DNA of 8,604 nt from NCBI GenBank assembly GCA_964499425.1, contig CAZCLD010000057.1:1-8604 (forward strand), given 5' to 3'. Positions 1 through 6,456 of the stretch are shown one piece after another. This DNA comes from JAQBYK01 sp964499425 (GTDB taxonomy: Bacteria > Patescibacteriota > Gracilibacteria > UBA1369 > LOWO2-01-FULL-3). The first letter of the stretch is position 1; the number at the start of each line of letters is the position of its first letter. The notes beneath the pieces are model-generated. The model was not told the origin of the DNA. It did no database searches and worked only from the letters and a program-made list of their open reading frames with translations. A program made the position numbers and the translations under genes.

Positions 1-1035
1 ATCCAATCTCTCGGCTAACCGCTCCCTTGATAATCGCGCAAAATCCGCCGCAAGTTGGGCATTATCAAAATTAACACAGGTGTCCACAAAAAAGTTGACT
101 ACATTTCTCACCCCTAGATCACGAGCCAGGCGCAAATAAACCCTCTTGGTTTCATCAACTATTTTACGCTGTTTAGCAATAGCCTCTTCAAGCTCAGGTC
201 CTTCAAGTTTCTTTCCATCTTTACCCATCAAATGCCCATCCAGGGTCATAAGATTATGAACTCTATCAGCAAGCTTTATAAAAACCGCTCTGACACTTAC
301 TCTCACAGCCTCCAAAAGCTGCTGCAAAGTAGCATCCTGAGTCTCTACTATCGTTGCCTTTTTGATTTTCCTAACACCATCACAAATTAGCTGAACTAAT
401 TCACTAACTTGCCTTGCAACCTCGGGATCAAAACCTTCTATTCTGTCCTGATACATGGGTGGATCAATCAATTTCTCTTTCAAAGCCTCTATGGAGGCAC
501 CGACAAGCCTTTTCTTTAAACGCTCACGAGTCTTTCCAATTTCTTGCTCAGTCATTTTCCTCCTCTCTCCATCTTTTCCTCTCAATCTTTTCTCAATTTT
601 CGCAATCGAAGAAGGCAATAACCCCTCCACCTGTTTTTCAATTGCATCATCATCCACACAATCCTCTAGCGTATCATGATTTGCCTGGGCTACAAGAGAT
701 CCGACACCATTCAATCCAATCATTCCCAGTAGTATTTTTACCGAGCCCATTAGGTGCTCATCAAACACTGGCTCTCCAGAGCGTCTTGTTTTACCAACAA
801 AACACCTGGCTACCCTAAAAAACTCACACACAAGAATAATCCGCCTATTGCTATCATAAGGGACATAACCCTGCGCCACTCTTACTTGATCAACCAGTTC
901 CAAAACCTCCTCACAAATGCGCTCAAAACTACCATCCTCAAGCAGACCATCAGGATCATCTATTTCAGAAAGGATTTCTGCAACAGATATAACTGCTCCC
1001 TCGTTATCTTCTACATCACCTCTCCTTGATTCCAT
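1..1035 (-). CDS. rsh: RSH-family (RelA/SpoT) HD-domain (p)ppGpp hydrolase, 3' end outside window
   Basis: The 345 visible residues read open from an ATG at 1035 to the left edge; the C-terminus, where a synthetase domain would lie, is missing. The family makes or hydrolyses the stringent-response alarmone (p)ppGpp in the cytosol. Visible motifs in RSH order are: KTRRSGEPVFDEH (residues 82-94, first metal His = H94), NHDTLED (119-125, HD pair H120/D121 plus the E124/D125 equivalents of the HDxxED motif), CDGVRKIKK (218-226, matching the family DGVTKL), KLADRVHN (254-261, metal Asp D257), then KQRKIVDETKRVYLRLARDLGV (starting at 288). The hydrolase metal site therefore looks complete. Two insertions are unusual: residues about 126-205 (about 65-70 longer than normal between HDxxED and DGVTK) and 266-285. 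The ATG has no Shine-Dalgarno; a TTG three codons upstream is possible, and a TGA lies in frame further up. A strong promoter sits just upstream. Family assignment is firm. Whether the protein is bifunctional cannot be seen. Confidence 0.88.
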   Translation of the reverse strand, partial: MESRRGDVEDNEGAVISVAEILSEIDDPDGLLEDGSFERICEEVLELVDQVRVAQGYVPYDSNRRIILVCEFFRVARCFVGKTRRSGEPVFDEHLMGSVKILLGMIGLNGVGSLVAQANHDTLEDCVDDDAIEKQVEGLLPSSIAKIEKRLRGKDGERRKMTEQEIGKTRERLKKRLVGASIEALKEKLIDPPMYQDRIEGFDPEVARQVSELVQLICDGVRKIKKATIVETQDATLQQLLEAVRVSVRAVFIKLADRVHNLMTLDGHLMGKDGKKLEGPELEEAIAKQRKIVDETKRVYLRLARDLGVRNVVNFFVDTCVNFDNAQLAADFARLSRERLAERLD

Positions 1036-1060
1036 CGCAAACAAAATAAAAATAGGGCCT

Positions 1061-1090
1061 ACTATAATACATTTGAAGGCTTGCTGTCAA
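1061..1090 (-). promoter_or_regulatory. Sigma70-type promoter for the RSH gene
   Basis: On the minus strand a perfect -35 TTGACA (1085-1090) is followed by an 18-base spacer and -10 TATAGT (1061-1066, 5 of 6 to consensus; overlapping TATTAT is an alternative). It lies wholly in the 67-base gap between the rpe stop and the RSH start. The predicted transcription start near 1054 gives a leader of about 19 bases without a Shine-Dalgarno. It suggests that the RSH gene can be expressed independently of the upstream sugar-phosphate genes. Confidence 0.62.
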
Positions 1091-1102
1091 CCAATCTCTC
1101 CC

Positions 1103-1729
1103 TTAAACTCGGAGACTTTTTATTGCCTTAGCTCTGTCGTTCGAACCAAAAATATAGCTCCCTGCAATTAAAACATTTGCTCCTGCATCTCTGCAGACTT
1201 TTGCAGTTTCCCCATTCACTCCTCCATCTATCGCAATATCTTTTTCAAACCCCATATCCCTCAACTCTGAAACCTTTGACATCATATCAGGCATGAATTT
1301 TTGCCCACCAAAACCAGGTTCAACAGTCATTACTAATACCTGGTCCACCAAGGAAAGCACATCCTTTATGGAATCAACTCCTGTTTTAGGCTTTATTGAA
1401 ACCCCTGCCTTAACCCCTAAATCCCGGATTTTCTCGAGATTTTCACGCAAATCTTCGCAAACTTCCTGATGAATAGTTATCGAATCTCCACCAGCCTTCA
1501 CAAAATCCTCAAAAAACTCCCAAGGGTGCTCGATCATAAGATGCACATCTATAGGCAATTTTGACTTTATCCACTTCATGATTGGCGCACCAAAACTAAT
1601 ATTTGGCACAAAATGACCATCCATCACATCAAAATGAATACGCTCACAGTGGGGCTCGATCTCAGCAATTTCCTCACTCAACTTGCCAAAATCAGCAGAC
1701 AAAATTGATGGCGCAATCTCCAGATCCAT
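1103..1729 (-). CDS. rpe: Ribulose-phosphate 3-epimerase
   Basis: Interconverts ribulose-5-phosphate and xylulose-5-phosphate in the non-oxidative pentose phosphate pathway; a cytosolic metal-dependent TIM barrel. The 208 residues are close to the family's usual 210-230. Diagnostic motifs are all present: IAPSILSADF (5-14), HFDVMDGHFVPN (32-43, metal ligand H32 and catalytic/metal D34), DVHLM (61-65, metal H63), MTVEPGFGGQ (134-143, phosphate loop) and IDGGV (167-171, metal and catalytic D168), followed by the second phosphate-binding segment around AGSYIFG (189-195). The ATG overlaps the rpiB stop by one base (TAATG), so translation is probably coupled. An AGGAGG lies upstream but 22 bases away, inside rpiB Arg codons, which is too far for a normal ribosome site. 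Ends 13 bases before the -35 of the RSH promoter. An active enzyme is expected. Confidence 0.97.
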   Translation of the reverse strand: MDLEIAPSILSADFGKLSEEIAEIEPHCERIHFDVMDGHFVPNISFGAPIMKWIKSKLPIDVHLMIEHPWEFFEDFVKAGGDSITIHQEVCEDLRENLEKIRDLGVKAGVSIKPKTGVDSIKDVLSLVDQVLVMTVEPGFGGQKFMPDMMSKVSELRDMGFEKDIAIDGGVNGETAKVCRDAGANVLIAGSYIFGSNDRAKAIKSLRV

Positions 1730-2187
1730 TACATATCATTTAATTTTTGTACCCTCCTAACATGTCTCTCATGGTCTTTCTCAAATTCTGTAGTCATAAA
1801 CTTCTTTATAATCTTTTCCATTTCAGGGACCTCGGTTATACGAGCCCCCATAGTCAAAACATTCGCATTATTATGCCTTCTGGCCAGCTCTGCTAATTCT
1901 TCTGTATTAGCCATCGCCGCACGCACTCCCTGAACTTTATTTGCCGCAATTGCCACACCAATGCCACTGCCACAGATCAAAATGCCGTAAGCCTCCGGAT
2001 GCTCCATGGCCTTCTCTGCTACCTCCCTTGCAATGTCAGGGTAATCATAGGACTCCTCACTAAAACAACCCAAATCAGTAACATCGACCCCCTCTCCATC
2101 AAGAAATTCATACAACTCTCTCTTTACCTTAAATCCAGCATGGTCCGACCCGATAAAAACAACTTTTTTCTTTTTTTCACCAATCAT
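1729..2187 (-). CDS. rpiB: Ribose-5-phosphate isomerase B
   Basis: Interconverts ribulose-5-phosphate and ribose-5-phosphate, supplying the substrate for the adjacent prs. The 152-residue protein fits the RpiB/LacAB family. Visible landmarks: GSDHAG (13-18, ring-opening D15/H16), ILICGSGIG (69-77) with the catalytic-base cysteine C72, AANKVQGVRAA (81-91), the RHNNANVLTMGAR stretch (104-116, H105 matching the His that aids ring opening), and basic phosphate-binding residues in the C-terminal DHERHVRRV. The N-terminus has a four-lysine run encoded by an A-rich tract (minus strand GAAAAAAAGAAAAAAG, near 2161-2177). The start overlaps the prs stop as ATGA, and the stop overlaps the rpe start, so prs-rpiB-rpe read as a tightly coupled unit. 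No Shine-Dalgarno is visible. Confidence 0.96.
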   Translation of the reverse strand: MIGEKKKKVVFIGSDHAGFKVKRELYEFLDGEGVDVTDLGCFSEESYDYPDIAREVAEKAMEHPEAYGILICGSGIGVAIAANKVQGVRAAMANTEELAELARRHNNANVLTMGARITEVPEMEKIIKKFMTTEFEKDHERHVRRVQKLNDM

Positions 2188-3125
2188 AGAAGTGCTTTGG
2201 TTACAGATTTAGATTCATGAATATTTCTTATTATTCTGGCTAATAACGGTGCTACAGACAGGACTTTCAGTCCCTTAAACTGCTTTTCTTTCGGGATTGG
2301 GACCGAATCAGAGACAACCACTTCCTTAAATCCAGCCTTTCTCAAACGTTCGGCAGCAGGGTCAGAAAAAACCGCATGTGTAGCAGCGAGATAAACATCC
2401 TTGGCACCACCTTTTTTGAGTGCCTTTATAGCAGCTGTCACACTACCAGCCGTATCAATCATATCATCATAGATCACACAATTTTTGCCCTTCACTTCAC
2501 CTACGATATTGTGTACCTCTGCCCTATTGTGACCAGGTCGAGACTTGTGAATAATAGCCAGCTTTGCTCCCACAAGATTAGCAAATTGCTTCGCATCCTT
2601 TGCTCCACCAGCATCAGGCGAAACAACCACAAGATCTTTAATCCTTTTCCTTTTAAAATACTTAGCAAAAAGTTTTTCAGTATTTACATTGTCCACCGGG
2701 TAGTTAAAGAATCCCTGCTCTTGATCACTATGAAGTTTCATTGCAATAAGGTGGTCAGCCCCAGCAGCAGAAATCAAGTCTGCTACCAATTTCGCAGAGA
2801 TTGGCTCTCTTGGGCTAGCGACTCGATCCTGTCTAGCATAAGCATAATGTGGCATAACCACATGGATGTTCCCAGCAAATGACCGCTTAAGCGAATCTAG
2901 GATAATGAATAATTCCATCAAATCCTCATTCACATTTTCAGAAGCTGTTTGAATAATAAAGGCATTGCATCCCCGAATAGTCTTTTTTGGTTTTGCATAG
3001 ATCTCTCCGCAAGCAAAACGAGAAATAAGCATCTCACTAAGCTTGACCTTGAGATTTCCAGCAATGTCCTGAGCCAATTGTGGATGAGAAGTCCCAGAGA
3101 AGAGTTTGAGAAGAGTTTTTGCCAT
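2184..3125 (-). CDS. prs: Ribose-phosphate pyrophosphokinase (PRPP synthetase)
   Basis: Transfers pyrophosphate from ATP to ribose-5-phosphate, giving PRPP for nucleotide, His, Trp and NAD synthesis. The 313 residues are the normal class I length. In order: a variant FACGE adenine-binding motif (37-41, usually FSDGE), NVNEDLMEL (64-72), HYAYARQDR (93-101), KLHSDQEQGFF (130-140, metal H132; usual form DLHAxQIQGFF), VVSPDAGGAKDA (167-178, with Asp at 177 where Arg is usual), HKSRP (193-197, keeping the catalytic-loop Lys and second Arg of KRR), and the PRPP loop DDMIDTAGS (220-228). Key catalytic residues are retained, so it should be active, but several normally conserved positions differ. The TGA stop overlaps rpiB by four bases. 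Immediately upstream, across 50 bases, is the transketolase-like pair. AGGA occurs about 20 bases before the ATG, too far to be convincing. Confidence 0.95.
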   Translation of the reverse strand: MAKTLLKLFSGTSHPQLAQDIAGNLKVKLSEMLISRFACGEIYAKPKKTIRGCNAFIIQTASENVNEDLMELFIILDSLKRSFAGNIHVVMPHYAYARQDRVASPREPISAKLVADLISAAGADHLIAMKLHSDQEQGFFNYPVDNVNTEKLFAKYFKRKRIKDLVVVSPDAGGAKDAKQFANLVGAKLAIIHKSRPGHNRAEVHNIVGEVKGKNCVIYDDMIDTAGSVTAAIKALKKGGAKDVYLAATHAVFSDPAAERLRKAGFKEVVVSDSVPIPKEKQFKGLKVLSVAPLLARIIRNIHESKSVTKALL

Positions 3126-3161
3126 GAATTCTATTATTGCTGAGTCCTTTCTACTAACTCA

Positions 3162-3190
3162 AGAATAACACTTTTTTATGACAACCTCAA
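3162..3190 (-). promoter_or_regulatory. Possible weak promoter before prs
   Basis: Minus strand TTGAGG (3185-3190, 4 of 6 to -35) and TATTCT (3162-3167, 4 of 6 to -10) are separated by exactly 17 bases. They straddle the stop of the transketolase-like C-part. The 50-base gap before prs is the largest inside the ndk-to-rpe block, which makes an internal promoter plausible. The match is modest and could be chance in AT-rich DNA. Confidence 0.25.
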
Positions 3191-3583
3191 ATAGCTAGGA
3201 CCATAAACTTCCACCATCTCATTTACGCTGCTGCAAACTCTCATATTTGGCAAAAGCTCCATTATTGAGACATCAAGTCTATCCTCATCACCAAGCACGA
3301 CAATCTTCACGTTGAGATTAGGCTGACAAATATTTTCTCTAATTTGTGAAATTGAAGAAAGGACTGCTTCTGCAGGCAACAAAACAACTGGTATCTTCCC
3401 TCCGATCACAAATCCAACAGCAACACCCATTAGGTTTTGCCATCCAGTCCCTAAACAAAAGCTGCGCTCCCCAAAATATTGCACAAAATCAGAGGATTCC
3501 GGGCACTGCTGCCCATACAAGAATACAATTTTACTATATTTCTTCCCCGCCAAAACCAAATCTTCTCTAAAAGTACTAGTCAT
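3176..3583 (-). CDS. Transketolase-like protein, pyrimidine-domain half, catalytic residues lost
   Basis: The 135 residues match the PYR (middle) domain of transketolase: GTGWQNLMGVAVGFVIGGKIPVV (starting at 45) fits the family GIAEQNMVGVAAGLALAGKIPFV, followed by QIRENICQPNLNVKIVV and LLPNM, ending at GPSYLRLS where transketolase goes on into its C-terminal domain. The universally conserved Glu that activates the thiamine ring (AEQ) is replaced by Trp48. The usual loop with GISVGEDGPTHQ, including a substrate/cofactor His, is deleted: VKIVV passes almost directly to DVSIMELLPNM. The third domain is absent. Its ATG overlaps the stop of the N-part (ATGA), so the two halves are probably co-translated and may pair. 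The reading frame is intact and the hydrophobic core is conserved, so it looks maintained rather than decaying. It is unlikely to be an active transketolase; the actual role is unknown. Confidence 0.8.
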   Translation of the reverse strand: MTSTFREDLVLAGKKYSKIVFLYGQQCPESSDFVQYFGERSFCLGTGWQNLMGVAVGFVIGGKIPVVLLPAEAVLSSISQIRENICQPNLNVKIVVLGDEDRLDVSIMELLPNMRVCSSVNEMVEVYGPSYLRLS

Positions 3584-4374
3584 ACTAATTGCTCTAATTT
3601 AGGAATTACATAAGACATTTCCCCTTCGCTCAAAGCCGCTTTCAAGTAACTAGCTTTCCTCTCAGCAAATTCAATACCTTTACCCGCTACGGTATGACAC
3701 CAAATGCAAATTGGCTTTCTTGAAATTTTCGACGCTCTCTTAAAAGCACTATCAATTTCCTCAAAATCATGACCATCAAGAACCTGGATAACACCCCATC
3801 CAAAAGCCTCAAGTTTATCCTGAATTCTATCAACTGTAATCCCAGAATCAATATCCAAAATCGGATCATCAACAATCATAATCAGATTATCCAAATTATA
3901 ATGAGCGGCACATAAAGCAGCTTCCCAAACCTGGCCTTTTCTGAATTCATAATCACCCAAAATCGTAAATACTCGATTCTTTTTCCTGGCATTCTTCAAA
4001 GACAAAGCCAGTCCCAATGCTATAGACAAGCCCTGCCCATCATCCGGTAAGGACGCGAACATTCCGGGCACTTTCAAATCAGGGCGCGTCTTGAGCAAAG
4101 CCCCCTTTTTCCCAAAAAAAGAGAGTTCTGACTTATCAAAAAATCCCAGGTCAGCCAAAATAGCATACTGAGCAAGCACACTATCGCCCTTGGACAAAAT
4201 CAAATAATCCTGGTCATCCCAACCCGGTTTAGCCGGATCAATTTTCATTTCCCTATAATACAAACTCACCAATATCTCCACCACAGACATAAGTGAACCA
4301 ACATTACCTCTCTCAGCGTCATAAAGAGCTGTCAAAGTCTCAAGCCTAATTTGAGCTGCTTTTTTTTCTAACAT
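3580..4374 (-). CDS. Transketolase-like protein, N-terminal (PP-domain) half, cofactor residues lost
   Basis: The 264 residues align along the whole thiamine-diphosphate (PP) domain of split transketolases: VVEILVSLYYREMKIDP (31-47), DYLILSKG (56-63), DDGQGLSIALGLAL (111-124), KGQVWEAALCAAHYNLDNLI (146-165), AFGWGVIQVLDGHD and HTVAGKGIEF. The residues that bind or use the cofactor are replaced: His of GHPG is N24, His of SKGH is D64, His of the HPD motif is R97, the second Gly of GDGE is Y142, and the metal-binding Asn of the DRN/DDN motif is P171; the metal Asp D141 is kept. In active split transketolases this half pairs with a PYR-plus-C-terminal half; here the partner gene directly downstream overlaps by four bases. 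It starts eight bases after ndk (spacer TTCATGAA, a palindrome). Best described as a transketolase-fold pseudoenzyme. A different ligand or a structural role is possible. Confidence 0.85.
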   Translation of the reverse strand: MLEKKAAQIRLETLTALYDAERGNVGSLMSVVEILVSLYYREMKIDPAKPGWDDQDYLILSKGDSVLAQYAILADLGFFDKSELSFFGKKGALLKTRPDLKVPGMFASLPDDGQGLSIALGLALSLKNARKKNRVFTILGDYEFRKGQVWEAALCAAHYNLDNLIMIVDDPILDIDSGITVDRIQDKLEAFGWGVIQVLDGHDFEEIDSAFKRASKISRKPICIWCHTVAGKGIEFAERKASYLKAALSEGEMSYVIPKLEQLV

Positions 4375-4382
4375 TTCATGAA

Positions 4383-4865
4383 TTATTCCGCCCGTTCATC
4401 CTCGGCATACACGTGCATGTATTCAGACTTGTCGTAATCGTGAAGCTCATCCGCACTAAAAAATCTCTTCACCTCTTTTTCTGCCGCTTTCACTCCATCA
4501 GAAGCATGAATAACATTGCACCCCACACTCATGGCAAAGTCACCACGAATAGAGCCAGCTTCAGCCTCGCGAGCTTTGGTTATGCCTGTAATCCTCCTGA
4601 CAGTCTCAACAACTTCAAGGCCTTCCCAGCACATAACAATCACAGGGGTACTTTGCATGAATTTTGCTACACCAGGAAAAAATGGCTTATCAGCGATATG
4701 CGCATAGTGCTCACGTAAAACAGCCTCATCAAGAGTCATCATTTTAATACCAACAAGTTTAAGACCCTTCTGTTCAAAACGAGCAGTGATAGAGCCACAA
4801 AGCCCCCTCTGGATCGCATCAGGCTTAATAAGAACAAGCGTTTTTTCTTTAACTCCTTTACTCAT
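4383..4865 (-). CDS. ndk: Nucleoside diphosphate kinase
   Basis: Moves the gamma-phosphate from NTPs (mainly ATP) to NDPs through a phospho-histidine. The family signature NVIHASDG (117-124) carries catalytic H120. Other conserved points are LVLIKPDAIQRG (10-21, K14), HYAHIADKPFF (53-63, Y54, F62), ITGITKAREAEAGSIRGDF (92-110, R107) and N117. The 160 residues exceed the usual 135-150 because of a C-terminal tail that reads VYAEDERAE and is acidic. Activity is expected. It heads the ndk / transketolase-like / prs / rpiB / rpe run, eight bases ahead of the transketolase-like N-part. The 30-base gap to the preceding gene holds a small hairpin and no Shine-Dalgarno. Confidence 0.97.
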   Translation of the reverse strand: MSKGVKEKTLVLIKPDAIQRGLCGSITARFEQKGLKLVGIKMMTLDEAVLREHYAHIADKPFFPGVAKFMQSTPVIVMCWEGLEVVETVRRITGITKAREAEAGSIRGDFAMSVGCNVIHASDGVKAAEKEVKRFFSADELHDYDKSEYMHVYAEDERAE

Positions 4866-4873
4866 AGTAGCGC

Positions 4874-4891
4874 CATTCTAACGAAAGAATG
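4874..4891 (-). repeat. Small inverted repeat just upstream of ndk
   Basis: CATTCT and AGAATG form a perfect 6-base inverted repeat around a 6-base loop in the 30-base gap between the upstream stop and the ndk start. There is no following T-run, so it is not a recognisable terminator. It could shape the ndk translation start or be chance. Confidence 0.3.
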
Positions 4892-4895
4892 CCAC

Positions 4896-6401
4896 TTAAA
4901 CAAGCTCCAATTTTGCGCCCTGTGTAAAAATTGTCTGCTTAGGAATATCGTTATCCCCAGCCAAAGTTAGGATCTCTCCTTTTAGAGTTTTTGATTTACC
5001 ATCAAGTGCTGAATTCGAGACTACGTTGCCATCCACCAAAACATTAACACTTTTTGTATCGGGTATAACAAGGCTTCCAGCCATCAAATTTACTTTTAAA
5101 TTTTTTCCCTTTGGAATCTTAAAATTCTTACTCAATTGAAGCCCACCCCCACTTACCTCTTTTACAACACTCTCTTTCGGAACAACACCACTTTTAATAC
5201 CCAAAAATTCTCCAAATTTTGTGTCAGTCATTTGAGGAATTGTTGTCGCTACTTCCGGCTTAGTCTTATCCCCCAACTCCTTAGCAGCCTCCTCTCTTAT
5301 ATGTTTTAATCGAGAATCAACTTGTTCAAATATTCCTTTCAGTTTGGGGTGTTTTGAAGACAATTTTCTTGCAGTTTCATATGCTTTTGAAAATCCGCTA
5401 ACACCAAGTCCTCCCAAGATAAAAGCCAAAACAGGCGACTTCCCACTTATAATATTATCAATAAATCCACCAGGCTCCTTACCAAATAGACTCACCAAAA
5501 TCCCTCCAATAGGATGATTCTCTATTTCGGCTAGTCGCCCAGCCTTAGTATCCGCAACTTCTTTAGCAGCTTCCTCTTCCTTCTTCGCCGCAGCAGCTTC
5601 AGCAGCAGCAGTTTTTCCTTTTTCAACTTCAGCTGCATGATGCTTGTCATACAATTGCTGACCACCGCTCTCAAGTGAGAGATCCAAGTTAACATTTGTA
5701 CCATCAAAACTTAAATCATAGTTCATATCAACAGCTCCAGATTTGAATTCCTCGAATGTCAAAATATGAGGATACTTAGCTTGGATCTTCTCCTTAAATA
5801 GAGACAATGTCCCAACCGTAGCTATCTTAGAAAGCAAACTAGGAAACTCCGTATCTGTAAATTCAAAAGACTTAGAAAGCACATCCCTGAGAGCCTTCAT
5901 GTCAGATTCACCAAGCCTTTCAACCGCACCCTCAAATGCTTCCTGCCCACCTAAAAACACAAATCCCTCTCTCAACTTACCTGCTTCTATTTTGCCTCTT
6001 AAAACCTTTCCCCTCAAAATTTCCGCAACTTTTTCAAATTCTTTTCCCATTGCTGCCTGAATTTCCTTCAGCCCCTTCACGGTTTCCAGCTTGGCTTTAA
6101 CTTTATCTAGCTCATGCCCAGTCTCAGCCTCAACAATAACTCCAGCTTCTTCCCGGGTAGCTTCTACCTCCACAGCTGAAGACTCCGCCTCAACAAATAT
6201 GGCTCCCTCCGCCATTCTATCTTCAGCATCCTCAGGACTTAGTGATACGGAATCACCATGAGCATTCGTATAACTATTCGTTTCAGCATCATATTTACTC
6301 CCATCAGGGTTTACATAACTCCCCACAGGCAACTTCTCGCCTTCAGAAGATTCCACAGCACCTTCACCTTGCTCAAAAATTAACCTTTTTTCTTTAAACA
6401 T
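4896..6401 (-). CDS. Large protein of unknown function, coiled-coil and beta-rich C-terminus
   Basis: I do not recognise this 501-residue protein. A longer reading frame starts at a TTG at 6434, but a consensus extended -10 box lies inside those extra codons, so the ATG at 6401 (MFKEKRLIFEQ) is preferred. No signal peptide is visible. From the N-terminus: an acidic low-complexity stretch with SYVNPDGSKYDAETNSYTN (about 13-95); a charged helical region (about 96-175); a mixed region (176-220); a possible beta segment MNYDLSFDGTNVNLDLSLES (226-245); an Ala/Glu/Lys-rich coiled-coil-like helix (about 254-295); a Gly-rich hydrophobic stretch around KSPVLAFILGGLGVSGF (321-337), too weak to call a membrane segment; another charged helix (340-378); and a beta-rich C-terminal part (about 420-501). 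It appears to lack Cys and Trp. Low-complexity acidic and coiled-coil character suggests a scaffold or surface-associated role, which is speculation. Confidence 0.75.
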   Translation of the reverse strand: MFKEKRLIFEQGEGAVESSEGEKLPVGSYVNPDGSKYDAETNSYTNAHGDSVSLSPEDAEDRMAEGAIFVEAESSAVEVEATREEAGVIVEAETGHELDKVKAKLETVKGLKEIQAAMGKEFEKVAEILRGKVLRGKIEAGKLREGFVFLGGQEAFEGAVERLGESDMKALRDVLSKSFEFTDTEFPSLLSKIATVGTLSLFKEKIQAKYPHILTFEEFKSGAVDMNYDLSFDGTNVNLDLSLESGGQQLYDKHHAAEVEKGKTAAAEAAAAKKEEEAAKEVADTKAGRLAEIENHPIGGILVSLFGKEPGGFIDNIISGKSPVLAFILGGLGVSGFSKAYETARKLSSKHPKLKGIFEQVDSRLKHIREEAAKELGDKTKPEVATTIPQMTDTKFGEFLGIKSGVVPKESVVKEVSGGGLQLSKNFKIPKGKNLKVNLMAGSLVIPDTKSVNVLVDGNVVSNSALDGKSKTLKGEILTLAGDNDIPKQTIFTQGAKLELV

Positions 6402-6422
6402 TTTTATTTTTATTTTCACACT

Positions 6423-6451
6423 ATTATACCACAATCGGAAGCAGCAAGCAA
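6423..6451 (-). promoter_or_regulatory. Extended -10 promoter for the unknown 501-residue protein
   Basis: The minus strand carries TGGTATAAT: a perfect TATAAT (6423-6428) with the upstream TGn of extended -10 promoters. TTGCTT (6446-6451) sits 17 bases upstream as a weak -35 (only TTG matches). The start of transcription near 6416 would give a leader of about 15 bases, A-rich (AAAATAAAAATAAAA) and without a Shine-Dalgarno, leading to the ATG at 6401. It excludes the upstream TTG at 6434 as start. The same transcript could continue into ndk. Confidence 0.65.
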
Positions 6452-6456
6452 CCCCC

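Noticed and set aside
414..1171. Several overlapping plus-strand open frames opposite the RSH gene
   Set aside because: They are Ser/His/Pro-rich antisense readings with no family features, and the minus strand shows clear RSH motifs through the same DNA.
1752..1757. AGGAGG on the minus strand upstream of rpe as a ribosome binding site
   Set aside because: It is 22 bases from the ATG and is formed by two Arg codons in rpiB; spacing is too long for a normal site.
2161..2177. A-rich run at the rpiB start as a programmed slippage site
   Set aside because: It simply encodes a Glu-Lys4 stretch and the standard frame gives a complete RpiB; no alternative product is evident.
3141..3161. TGAGT/ACTCA inverted repeat before prs as a terminator
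   Set aside because: Only five base pairs with an 11-base loop and no T-run on the minus strand.
3687..3875. A second minus-strand 62-codon frame inside the transketolase-like N-part
   Set aside because: It is an out-of-frame reading of a gene with clear family similarity.
3176..4374. Transketolase pair as a single gene broken by a frameshift
   Set aside because: The junction is a clean ATGA stop/start overlap at the usual domain boundary where split transketolases divide, and both frames are intact; the active-site losses on both sides are not explained by one frameshift.
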